Origin: Candidatus Equimonas faecalis
GTDB taxonomy: Bacteria; Bacteroidota; Bacteroidia; Bacteroidales; Bacteroidaceae
Direction of reading: 5' to 3'
NCBI GenBank assembly: GCA_018066245.1
Contig: JAGHRT010000030.1
Location: forward strand, 1-49,361
Length of the DNA: 49,361 bases
Shown: piece after piece, positions 38,779 through 47,439 of the stretch
Layout of the letters: every line of letters begins with the position of its first letter
Position numbering within the stretch: the first letter of the stretch is position 1
Made by a program: the position numbers and the translations under genes
The notes under the pieces: model-generated
The model's input: the letters and a program-made list of their open reading frames with translations, nothing else
Told to the model about the DNA's origin: nothing
The model's database searches: none

Positions 38779-39982
38779 CATCATCAGCGACCAAACCATT
38801 CCCAACATACAGGTCATCAACGAATTTAGAGATGAGAACACTGAGTATATGATGCTCAGCACTCCTTCCATGCAACACAAAGGAGTGGACACCTGGATTG
38901 CCCAGGCTTGCAACATTTCACCCACCGTAATCATTTGCAATAATGAATACGACCTCAGCGATATCGAGAAGCAGATCGCAAGCAAGGACTATTCACAATA
39001 CGACCAACTGACCATCAATCTTACCGGTGGCACAAAGCTGATGAGCATGGCGGTGTTCAACTATTTCGCAAAATTTCCCCATTGCAAGATGGTCTATGTC
39101 CCCACGCCCAAAAGAGAGAAGCCCTGCTACAAGGAGATTTTCCCCCAGACAGCAATCAAAGAATTTACCGCACCGCTCAACATCAACGACTATCTCAACG
39201 GATACGGCTACAACTACAAAATGGGAAAGCTGAGTGGCTTGTCCATAGAGTATTCAAAAGCCTTTTGCGACTTCTTTTGCCACACCGACATGAGCCAATA
39301 CGATGAGGCCATGCTGCTTTTACGCAAATACCGCAATAAAGGGAAAGGGGTAACGAAAGAAGAGGACTTCCAACGTGTAAAGCCCTTACTCACCGATTCT
39401 CATTTCACGCCGCAAGAAGAAGGCAAGCTTTCCGTTGTTGAAGTGAAATACCTGACAGGCGGATGGTTTGAGGAATATGTGTATTTCCGCATCAAGGAAG
39501 AACTGGGGATAGCAGACGACTGCATTGTGACAGGAGCCTTACTTACCAGAAATACCATGAAGTCCAACGAAAAGCTTTATGAACAACTACTTGGCGAGGA
39601 GGTTACGACTACACATGAAACGGCAAACGATTTTGACGTTATGTTTGTTTACCACTCCACCCTCTTCGTCATAGAGTGCAAGACATCCATTATCAACAAG
39701 ATTGCCGACCCTGCCGGTTCTGGTCGCCTCAAGGAGGAGAACATTCTGGGAAAGACAATCTATCAGGTTGACTCTCTCAAAAACAAGCTCGGACTATATG
39801 CTTCTGCACATATCTTCACTCTTTCAGATTTCCGCACGATGCGCAATGTGGAAGACAAAGGCAAGAGGAACAATATAACGAATCGCTTGACAGAACTCAT
39901 TGACCGCGCTACATATTCTCACATCAGCATTGCCGACCGACATCGTATTATCAACGCCCACTCACTATTAGAGATCATCTAA
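38759..39982 (+). CDS. CARF plus PD-(D/E)XK nuclease, Card1/Can2-like (copy 2)
   Basis: A 407-residue effector with the same domain order as the gene at 37266 but low identity to it by eye. The CARF ligand motif is the canonical NLTGGTK at 87-93 followed by LMSMAVF. The nuclease has GGWFEEYV, Asp293 (NDFDVMF) and Glu306-Cys-Lys308 (FVIECKT). I use the ATG at 38759 because MKQLIFSIIS starts the CARF beta-strand; an earlier in-frame ATG at 38708 adds Lys-rich residues and would overlap the membrane protein more deeply. The next gene follows after 3 bp. Confidence 0.85.
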   Translation: MKQLIFSIISDQTIPNIQVINEFRDENTEYMMLSTPSMQHKGVDTWIAQACNISPTVIICNNEYDLSDIEKQIASKDYSQYDQLTINLTGGTKLMSMAVFNYFAKFPHCKMVYVPTPKREKPCYKEIFPQTAIKEFTAPLNINDYLNGYGYNYKMGKLSGLSIEYSKAFCDFFCHTDMSQYDEAMLLLRKYRNKGKGVTKEEDFQRVKPLLTDSHFTPQEEGKLSVVEVKYLTGGWFEEYVYFRIKEELGIADDCIVTGALLTRNTMKSNEKLYEQLLGEEVTTTHETANDFDVMFVYHSTLFVIECKTSIINKIADPAGSGRLKEENILGKTIYQVDSLKNKLGLYASAHIFTLSDFRTMRNVEDKGKRNNITNRLTELIDRATYSHISIADRHRIINAHSLLEII

Positions 39983-39985
39983 TCC

Positions 39986-40351
39986 ATGCTCATAAACCTC
40001 TCCAACCATCCCTCCACACGCTGGTCGGCTGAACAAATGCAGGCAGCCCGCGCTTTCGGGTCCGTCACGGACTACCCCTTCCCCAACGTCTCCCCCAAAT
40101 GGGTCGAGGAGGACATACGAAACGAGGCCAGCCGCATTGCCACAGATATTCTCGACACCTTCCCCCACGACAATCTCACCATACATCTCATGGGCGAATT
40201 TACCCTCACCTATGCTCTCCTGCAAAGATTCCATGCCCATGGCATACAGTGTATAGCATCCACCACGGAAAGAATCGTAAAAGACCTTCCTGACGGAAAG
40301 AAAGAGGTACTCTTCCAGTTCGTACAATTCCGCAGATATGAACACGCCTGA
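39986..40351 (+). CDS. Csx20-like small CRISPR accessory protein, possible ring nuclease
   Basis: A 121-residue Rossmann-like protein: strand LINLSNHPS, helix SAEQMQAARAFG, strand VTDYPFP, strand LTIHLMGEFTL, helix YALLQRFHAHG, strand IQCIASTTERIV. The order LSNHP ... EQ..A ... GEF..TYAL ... G...IA-TTER resembles what I recall of the Csx20 family, found beside type III loci and proposed to degrade or bind cyclic oligoadenylates; this recall should be verified. If so, it would shut off the two CARF nucleases just upstream. It overlaps the helicase start by 14 bp. Its codons are more GC-rich than the cas genes before it. Confidence 0.55.
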   Translation: MLINLSNHPSTRWSAEQMQAARAFGSVTDYPFPNVSPKWVEEDIRNEASRIATDILDTFPHDNLTIHLMGEFTLTYALLQRFHAHGIQCIASTTERIVKDLPDGKKEVLFQFVQFRRYEHA

Positions 40352-41834
40352 CATCAGCCTCAACTCCTGCCAGCAGAATGCGCTCGACAGTATGCTGGCC
40401 TTTCTTGACACACCCTCACGGCGTGTCTTCATCCTCAATGGATATGCGGGTACTGGCAAGACCACCCTCATGCGCTTTCTCATCTCCAGGCTCAGGAAAC
40501 AGAAACGGCCTTACCATCTTCTATCCACCACAGGCCGTGCCGCCAAGATTCTGGCCAATTACACGGGAGAGGACGCACGCACCATCCACAGCATGATATA
40601 TTCCTTCAAGGACCTCAACAAAGACCTCTCCGACATCAGCCTATCTGCCACCAATGTAGATAGCACCGGACAGCTCTTCCTCGTCTTTGAACCCGCCACC
40701 CTCCAGTCCTCACATAACCCCAACATTTATATCATCGACGAAGCCTCCATGATTTCCGACACCGAAGTGCGGCATGTCACGCAGGCGCAGTTCGGTACGG
40801 GCCGGCTCCTCAAGGAACTCTTCGACTACGACCCCAACCCCGATTCCAAGTTCATCTTCGTGGGCGACCCCTGCCAGCTGCCCCCTGTCAGCGGAGCTTT
40901 CTCCCCTGCCCTCTCAAAGTCCTACATCAACACCGCCTTCTCCGCCGACGCCAACGAAGCCTGCCTCACGCAGATAATGCGACAGGCCGACAATGCGGCA
41001 CTCATCAACGCCTCATCCAAACTCCGCACGCTATGGAGCAACGCGCCGGAGACGGCAGAAGAATATGCCGGAAACAAAGTGTGGGGAATGCTCCCCTTCC
41101 GCCAATGCCCGAACATCCATCTTCATGCCGACATGGACACTATGCTCACCCACTACATCGACAACATACGCGCTCACGGCTACAACCATTCCGTGCTCAT
41201 CTGCCGCTCCAATGCCGACTGTGTAAAAATCTCACAGTCAGTGCGCCAGTCTCTCGGCTTCAACCGTTCGCTATGCGAAGGCGACCTCCTCATGGTCATT
41301 CAAAACCAGATGACCACAGGCCTCATGAACGGCGACATGGTGGAAATCGTCAGCATGTGCCCCGAGAGCGAACGCACCTACCATGACGTCAAGTGCGAAG
41401 GCATCGTCACCCATCTCGTCTTCCGCGAAGTAAAAGTCCGCGAACTCTTCACCCAGACCGAACACACCACGCTCCTCCTTGAAAGCACCATCCTCCAGCA
41501 GCAGAACAACCTCGACTCGCGCCAGCAGTCAGGCCTCTTCCTCGACTTTGTCATGCGTATGAAGCGCCTTGGTATCACGCAGAAGAAAGACGGCGGCAGC
41601 CTCTTCCGTTCGGCCATGCAGAGCGACCCCTACCTCAATGCCCTCCGCTGCGCCTATGGCTACGCCGTCACATGCCACAAGGCGCAGGGTGGAGAATGGA
41701 ACGAAGTATATATCCACCTCGGAGCCCGCAATTTCACCCTCAACCCCACCAAAGCCACCTACCAGTGGATATACACCGCCCTCACACGCGGCAAGAACGC
41801 CGTCCACATGATAGACGATTTCTATATTCGCTGA
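40338..41834 (+). CDS. RecD2/Pif1-like superfamily 1B DNA helicase in the CRISPR locus
   Basis: A 498-residue helicase of the RecD2/Dda/Pif1 type. Motif I is GYAGTGKTTL (near residue 35), motif II is IIDEASMIS, motif III is VGDPCQLPP, and the C-terminal UvrD_C_2 region has VTCHKAQGGEWNEVYIHL and YTALTRGKN. Such enzymes unwind DNA 5'-to-3'. It lies between the Csx20-like gene and cas1 and starts within the former, so it is part of the operon. Similar helicases are ordinary chromosomal genes in Bacteroidales, and this one has housekeeping-like GC-rich codon use. It may be recruited to adaptation or be a passenger. Confidence 0.85.
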   Translation: MNTPDISLNSCQQNALDSMLAFLDTPSRRVFILNGYAGTGKTTLMRFLISRLRKQKRPYHLLSTTGRAAKILANYTGEDARTIHSMIYSFKDLNKDLSDISLSATNVDSTGQLFLVFEPATLQSSHNPNIYIIDEASMISDTEVRHVTQAQFGTGRLLKELFDYDPNPDSKFIFVGDPCQLPPVSGAFSPALSKSYINTAFSADANEACLTQIMRQADNAALINASSKLRTLWSNAPETAEEYAGNKVWGMLPFRQCPNIHLHADMDTMLTHYIDNIRAHGYNHSVLICRSNADCVKISQSVRQSLGFNRSLCEGDLLMVIQNQMTTGLMNGDMVEIVSMCPESERTYHDVKCEGIVTHLVFREVKVRELFTQTEHTTLLLESTILQQQNNLDSRQQSGLFLDFVMRMKRLGITQKKDGGSLFRSAMQSDPYLNALRCAYGYAVTCHKAQGGEWNEVYIHLGARNFTLNPTKATYQWIYTALTRGKNAVHMIDDFYIR

Positions 41835-41845
41835 TAATACATAGT

Positions 41846-42823
41846 ATGGAACTTATCATTAACACATTTGGAGCCTCCCTCTCCAGAGATTTAGAAGCTT
41901 TCGTCATTAGCAACGGCGACGGCAAGCAACGCATTCCTGTTAGTAATGTCAAGTCTATACAGATAGGTCGCGGCGTACAAGTCACCAGCGACGCCATAAT
42001 GCTAGCCATAGAGAATGAAGTTGAGATGTATTTCAACGACCGTGCTGGCACGCCATTAGGCTGTGTATGGAGCACACGATATGGTTCAATCTCCACAATA
42101 AGGAAAGGTCAGCTCGCTTTCACGTTCCAGCATGATGCCCTGACATGGATAAAGGAAGTCATCTGTCAGAAAATAGAGAATCAGCAGGCCTTGCTGCTCA
42201 TGCTCTCTTCCGAGGATTCCACTCTGCTTCAGAAAAACCGCAAAGCCATCTCCCGTCTTGAAGACTACCGTATCAAGATATCTCAGCTTGATGGAGCCAT
42301 AGTTTCCGATGTCGCGCCAAGCCTGCGAGGATGGGAAGGACAAGCCTCGAAAATCTACTTTGAAGCTCTCAACATTTTCCTACCAGAGCAACTTCGTTTC
42401 AACACACGTAGCCAGCGACCTGCGCTCGATGTAGTAAACGCCTTCCTCAACTACGGCTATGGCATACTCTATGGACGCATTGAGAGCGCACTTATAAAGG
42501 CTGGTATCGACCCATATATTGGTGTTCTGCACAGGGATGACTACAACCGGCCTGTTCTGGTATATGATGTCATTGAAATTTATCGCGTATGGGTGGATTA
42601 TGTCGTTTACAATCTGGCATCGCAAAACATCATCACCGAAGATTTCTATTCCGTGCGCAATGACGGCAGCTACTGGCTGGAAGCCCTCGGACGGCGCATC
42701 CTCATACAATCCCTAAACGACTATATGGACGAAATTGTCTGCATCAACGGCAACCAGCGGTCAAGAGCCACGCAAATCAAGCTCTATTGCCAGCGGCTCG
42801 CACAAACCTTCAAACATATATAG
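41846..42823 (+). CDS. cas1: CRISPR integrase Cas1
   Basis: Integrates new spacers at the leader end of the array together with Cas2. From the ATG at 41846 the protein has 325 residues and starts MELIINTFGASLSRD. The active-site triad is visible: Glu164 (GWEGQASKIYFEAL), His229 (GVLHRDDYNRP) and Glu244 (YDVIEIYR). No reverse transcriptase is fused. The longer open frame from 41672 overlaps the helicase and is rejected because MELIINTF is the first beta-strand. It starts 11 bp after the helicase stop, and the next gene follows after 2 bp. Confidence 0.93.
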   Translation: MELIINTFGASLSRDLEAFVISNGDGKQRIPVSNVKSIQIGRGVQVTSDAIMLAIENEVEMYFNDRAGTPLGCVWSTRYGSISTIRKGQLAFTFQHDALTWIKEVICQKIENQQALLLMLSSEDSTLLQKNRKAISRLEDYRIKISQLDGAIVSDVAPSLRGWEGQASKIYFEALNIFLPEQLRFNTRSQRPALDVVNAFLNYGYGILYGRIESALIKAGIDPYIGVLHRDDYNRPVLVYDVIEIYRVWVDYVVYNLASQNIITEDFYSVRNDGSYWLEALGRRILIQSLNDYMDEIVCINGNQRSRATQIKLYCQRLAQTFKHI

Positions 42824-42825
42824 TC

Positions 42826-43854
42826 ATGGTTTACGCAGGTAAAAATATACAGTCCTCAAGCGATGCTCTCGTAAAGATGCCCCTTGACTATCTTCACAAT
42901 AGCATACGGAATCCCAAACCAGAGATCGCTGCCCTCATACGCCAGTTGAGAATGGTGAGACTATTGGATGCAAAACGCTACGCCACACTCAAGCGACAAC
43001 TCCCCTATATCGTCTGCGCCGCCTTCAACCCCTCTTTCCGTAAGACAGAAAATTTCTGCTATACCGAACATCTCATCATAGACATAGACCACATATCCGA
43101 CAAAGACATTGACATCCACCAACTCAGGCAAAGACTCGCCGCCGACACCAGAGTGGCCATGATGTTTCTTTCCCCTAGTGGAGATGGCCTTAAATTGCTG
43201 TTCTCCCTGAAAGAGAAGTGCTCTGACTCCGGAGTATATGCCATCTTCTATAAAGTGTTCGCGCGGGAACTGGCCCTCTTGTATGGCATAGAACAAGTCA
43301 TCGACTCGCGAACATGCGATGTCACCCGCGCCTGCTTCGTCAGCATAGACCCAGAAATATACTTCAACCCCAACGCAGAGCCCGTTGATATCAACGAATA
43401 CATAAACCAAGATAACACACACGCTCTGTTTGAAATAAAGCACCAAATAGAACAAGAAGAAAAACAGCAACAAGCCCAACACCTTGCCGAGCCGACAATT
43501 CCCGCCTCTCACGATCCCGACGCTGAGACAATGGACCAAATACGCAACCTCATCGGAAGCAAAAGGAGCCAGGTACAGGCAAAGAAGGAAGTCTGGGTAC
43601 CTGAAGAGCTCAACGACATCATGCCCTCCTTAAAAGAATACATCGAGGAACAAGGTATTACGCTCTATGAGACCATCAATATACAATATGCCAAGAAACT
43701 CCGATTCCGTCTCGGAAACAAGACAGCGGAGATAAACCTCTTCTATGGCAAACACGGATTCAGCGTAGTCCAATCCCCGCGTAGCGGCACATCACCAGAT
43801 CTCAACCAAGTAATGGCCGACCTCATTCTGCTTTTCCTTGACGAACACCATTGA
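42826..43854 (+). CDS. Archaeo-eukaryotic primase-like protein (CRISPR-associated primase-polymerase candidate)
   Basis: A 342-residue protein resembling the BT4734/VirE N-terminal type of archaeo-eukaryotic primase fold. Motif I is HLIIDIDHI (Asp86, Asp88), motif II is SPSGDGLKLLFSL (from residue 116), and a possible motif III aspartate is in QVIDSRTCDVTRA (about residue 160). These three together are the primase-polymerase active site. Primase-polymerases are known next to cas1 in some type III systems, where they are thought to make or complete the DNA that becomes a spacer. The C-terminal part is helical and unassigned. It is sandwiched between cas1 (2 bp) and cas2 (4 bp). I use the ATG at 42826; an earlier one overlaps cas1. 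Confidence 0.75.
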   Translation: MVYAGKNIQSSSDALVKMPLDYLHNSIRNPKPEIAALIRQLRMVRLLDAKRYATLKRQLPYIVCAAFNPSFRKTENFCYTEHLIIDIDHISDKDIDIHQLRQRLAADTRVAMMFLSPSGDGLKLLFSLKEKCSDSGVYAIFYKVFARELALLYGIEQVIDSRTCDVTRACFVSIDPEIYFNPNAEPVDINEYINQDNTHALFEIKHQIEQEEKQQQAQHLAEPTIPASHDPDAETMDQIRNLIGSKRSQVQAKKEVWVPEELNDIMPSLKEYIEEQGITLYETINIQYAKKLRFRLGNKTAEINLFYGKHGFSVVQSPRSGTSPDLNQVMADLILLFLDEHH

Positions 43855-43858
43855 CACT

Positions 43859-44350
43859 ATGCCACGCAGAAAATACACCGACCTGCCCTTCGTTGAGGCT
43901 ATGCGACGACTGAAGCAATCAACGCTTCGCCAAAACAACGACATAGCACCAGAACGCAATAATTCAGACATCTGGGACAATCCAGAGCCTCTGAGTGAGC
44001 GAGTAAACAAAATCATCGGCATTGCCCACAATCCACATCATAGCAACACCAATATGCTCATCTTCGTAATGTATGACATAGAAAGCAACAAAGTCCGTCC
44101 GCTAGTCGCCAAATATCTGTTGCGTATGGGTTGCACGCGGGTGCAGAACTCCATTTTTCTGGGAGACTTGCCCCCCGACAAAGTCAGCAAGATACGCAGC
44201 GACTTAGCCGAGGTGCAGGAAAGCTATGAAAATCAAGACAGCATACTCGTTGTCCCCATATCCACAGACAACCTGCAAGCCATGAAAATAATAGGGAAGA
44301 ACATCAACATCGACATCATTACAAATAACCGCAGCACTCTATTTTTCTAA
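43859..44350 (+). CDS. cas2: Cas2 with 65-residue N-terminal extension
   Basis: Cas2 dimers bridge two Cas1 dimers during spacer integration. The 163-residue product has a normal Cas2 core from residue 66 (MLIFVMYDIESNKVRPLVAK) to the end: the first-strand aspartate in MYDIE, IFLGDLPPDKV and VVPISTDNLQA. The preceding 65 residues are polar and basic, with no recognised domain. The core could in principle start at 44054, but that ATG has no ribosome-binding site, whereas the ATG at 43859 follows the primase stop by 4 bp and keeps the frame open, so I prefer the longer form. Confidence 0.85.
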   Translation: MPRRKYTDLPFVEAMRRLKQSTLRQNNDIAPERNNSDIWDNPEPLSERVNKIIGIAHNPHHSNTNMLIFVMYDIESNKVRPLVAKYLLRMGCTRVQNSIFLGDLPPDKVSKIRSDLAEVQESYENQDSILVVPISTDNLQAMKIIGKNINIDIITNNRSTLFF

Positions 44351-44441
44351 TCAGCAATGTACTTTTTTCGTTCACAAATAGTTAAAAAGATTAAAAACAT
44401 GGAAATAAACACATGAAAGTAAAATACTTAAAATTTTAAGA
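44351..44441 (+). promoter_or_regulatory. CRISPR leader
   Basis: A 91-bp AT-rich stretch between cas2 and the first repeat. Its last 15 bp contain the perfect 14-bp palindrome CTTAAAATTTTAAG (44427-44440), one base before repeat 1. No consensus promoter is obvious on the plus strand, so the array may be read from the cas transcript. The degenerate repeat at the far end of the array confirms that this is the spacer-insertion end. Confidence 0.75.
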
Positions 44442-47252
44442 GTATTAGCCCATATTCCATTACAACAAGGATTAAGACTTAGGATGGCATCCAATACTGA
44501 CTGGACAGCCCTCTGTATTAGCCCATATTCCATTACAACAAGGATTAAGACTCTTCACGTTTTTTAGGAAGTTAATGATTTCATCAGTAGTATTAGCCCA
44601 TATTCCATTACAACAAGGATTAAGACCTGCGATGGTAATTGCAGCAGCAGCGGCGATGAGGTATTAGCCCATATTCCATTACAACAAGGATTAAGACCGC
44701 CTGCTAAAACACAAAAGATTCCAGCAACAAGTATTAGCCCATATTCCATTACAACAAGGATTAAGACAAGACTGGTACAACAAGGGACATCGCTGTTAGT
44801 TATGTATTAGCCCATATTCCATTACAACAAGGATTAAGACTTGTAAATAGACTCTTTTTTACCACCTTTGCAAGAAGTATTAGCCCATATTCCATTACAA
44901 CAAGGATTAAGACGATGCGGATTCGATTGTACGGAGAGTACATTCAATCTGTATTAGCCCATATTCCATTACAACAAGGATTAAGACCTAGTTCACCCCC
45001 ACAGTAGGGGCATGTTTCCTGAGGTATTAGCCCATATTCCATTACAACAAGGATTAAGACATGCAAAATTTAACCTGAGTCTTTATGATAAGGTGTATTA
45101 GCCCATATTCCATTACAACAAGGATTAAGACGCGGCTGCTGTCCGTTGTGGCTATTGTAGCCCCGCGTATTAGCCCATATTCCATTACAACAAGGATTAA
45201 GACGTGTGCAACTTCTGATCATTCAGGCGGGCGGCGGCGGTTGGTATTAGCCCATATTCCATTACAACAAGGATTAAGACTCAAACGGGACGTTTTTATA
45301 GCAATATAATGTACAGTATTAGCCCATATTCCATTACAACAAGGATTAAGACATCATCACCTTCACCGAACACTTCTCCTGCTTCAACGTATTAGCCCAT
45401 ATTCCATTACAACAAGGATTAAGACTTCCAGAGCCTTCTCAGTCAATTTCACCCCAATAGTATTAGCCCATATTCCATTACAACAAGGATTAAGACGACT
45501 TTAATTGCCTCGAACGGAATTGACCTGATCCAGTATTAGCCCATATTCCATTACAACAAGGATTAAGACTTTATGGTAGCTGCCAACTCAGAGTGGACCG
45601 GACCTGAGTATTAGCCCATATTCCATTACAACAAGGATTAAGACAAGTTCAGCCCCACAGTAGGGGCAGGTCTCACCCTGTATTAGCCCATATTCCATTA
45701 CAACAAGGATTAAGACTGGTTCATTGGGACACCGAGAACATTAGCTGTATCTTGTATTAGCCCATATTCCATTACAGCAAGGATTAAGACGAGACCCCAT
45801 CCAAGGGCTACTCCTGCAAACATCCCGTATTAGCCCATATTCCATTACAACAAGGATTAAGACGTCCTCTATCACTCGATGAATATCGTCAGTGATGCTG
45901 TATTAGCCCATATTCCATTACAACAAGGATTAAGACGTTAGTGTCAAAATTGTTTGTTATTGTTTCAAAAGGTGTATTAGCCCATATTCCATTACAACAA
46001 GGATTAAGACTTTATTATTATATTAGTCTTCCTCTCCGGGCAGGTATTAGCCCATATTCCATTACAACAAGGATTAAGACTTTTTTAGGCCTGGCGTTTA
46101 TGCCTGGCCGGCGGCGGGAGTATTAGCCCATATTCCATTACAACAAGGATTAAGACGAGATGCCTGCAATGAGGCATAGTAATAGCATCGGGTATTAGCC
46201 CATATTCCATTACAACAAGGATTAAGACGTTGGAGAGGAGAATGAGGAAGAGGAGGAATAGCACCAGTATTAGCCCATATTCCATTACAACAAGGATTAA
46301 GACAAGTTACGCCGCACTACTGCCTTGATGCCGGCCAAGTATTAGCCCATATTCCATTACAACAAGGATTAAGACCAAGTGCATTTGCACGTTGAGCTTT
46401 GAAGTATCTGGTATTAGCCCATATTCCATTACAACAAGGATTAAGACCGTTTCGGGATTCCGAAACTTTCCCATCATCTGTATTAGCCCATAATCCATTA
46501 CAACAAGGATTAAGACCAGAGACCTTAACATCTCTGCCGCTGAAGGTGTTCACTGTATTAGCCCATATTCCATTACAACAAGGATTAAGACAACATCATT
46601 TGCTCATCGAAACAGGCTATATGTTGTATTAGCCCATATTCCATTACAACAAGGATTAAGACATTTATCCACCATACTCCAAGAAGCATTGATAGGCACG
46701 TATTAGCCCATATTCCATTACAACAAGGATTAAGACAATATTTTTCATCCGCAACGAAACTGTCGATTGGAAGGTATTAGCCCATATTCCATTACAACAA
46801 GGATTAAGACTCAGGTATAAGGCCTTAGTCAGCTGACGAATTGCGAGTATTAGCCCATATTCCATTACAACAAGGATTAAGACTGGATAACGTGCATGTT
46901 CTAACCTCCCCTACAACTGGGTATTAGCCCATATTCCATTACAACAAGGATTAAGACTCGACTACCATCTTACTTCCAATCAATGCATGATTGGTGTATT
47001 AGCCCATATTCCATTACAACAAGGATTAAGACATCACTACAAGTTTGATAAGTTTTAACTGTTTCTCTGTGTATTAGCCCATATTCCATTACAACAAGGA
47101 TTAAGACCAAACAATGTACTTTGTGTCCTTCCAATTAGTACCATGTATTAGCCCATATTCCATTACAACAAGGATTAAGACTTGTAAGTACGAACTTCGC
47201 CAGCAGCAGGTGCAGGTACTAATCCATCTTCCATTGGAAGTGCTGCCAGTGC
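44442..47252 (+). CRISPR. CRISPR array: 38 repeats of 37 bp plus degenerate terminal repeat
   Basis: Thirty-eight copies of a 37-bp repeat (starts GTATTAGCCC, ends GGATTAAGAC) run from 44442 to 47181, separated by spacers of 32-40 bp. The repeat ends form an imperfect dyad (GTATTAGCC against GGATTAAGAC). Only two copies differ: the one at 45754 (ACAGCAAGG) and the one at 46480 (CATAATCC). A 34-bp sequence after the last intact repeat is followed by a degenerate copy at 47216-47252 (18 of the first 25 bases match), so there are 38 spacers in all. It is on the same strand as the cas genes, and the leader is on the left. Confidence 0.97.
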
Positions 47253-47439
47253 AACATAATTACCACTTTACTTGAAATATGTCGCACTTACAGCGCTCCC
47301 AAAGAAAAGGGCTCTGGAGTGAGGTGGGCTCACACCCTACCCTCCGTTATGCCGTCCTTTCAGGACTTATAAGTTTACCGGACTGCAATAACAAAAAAGC
47401 CGACTGACAGTTACGCTTAATCCGCCGATATTTTTCCCT

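Noticed and set aside
41846..42823. Possible reverse transcriptase-Cas1 fusion
   Set aside because: Cas1 is of normal length with no RT motif; the primase-like gene next to it is a separate protein of a different fold.
44564..46865. Short open frames across the CRISPR array, such as those repeating MEYGLI or HIPLQQGLR
   Set aside because: They are the repeat sequence read in different frames.
44442..47215. Self-targeting spacers within this window
   Set aside because: By eye no spacer matches other parts of the window; a full genome search was not possible.
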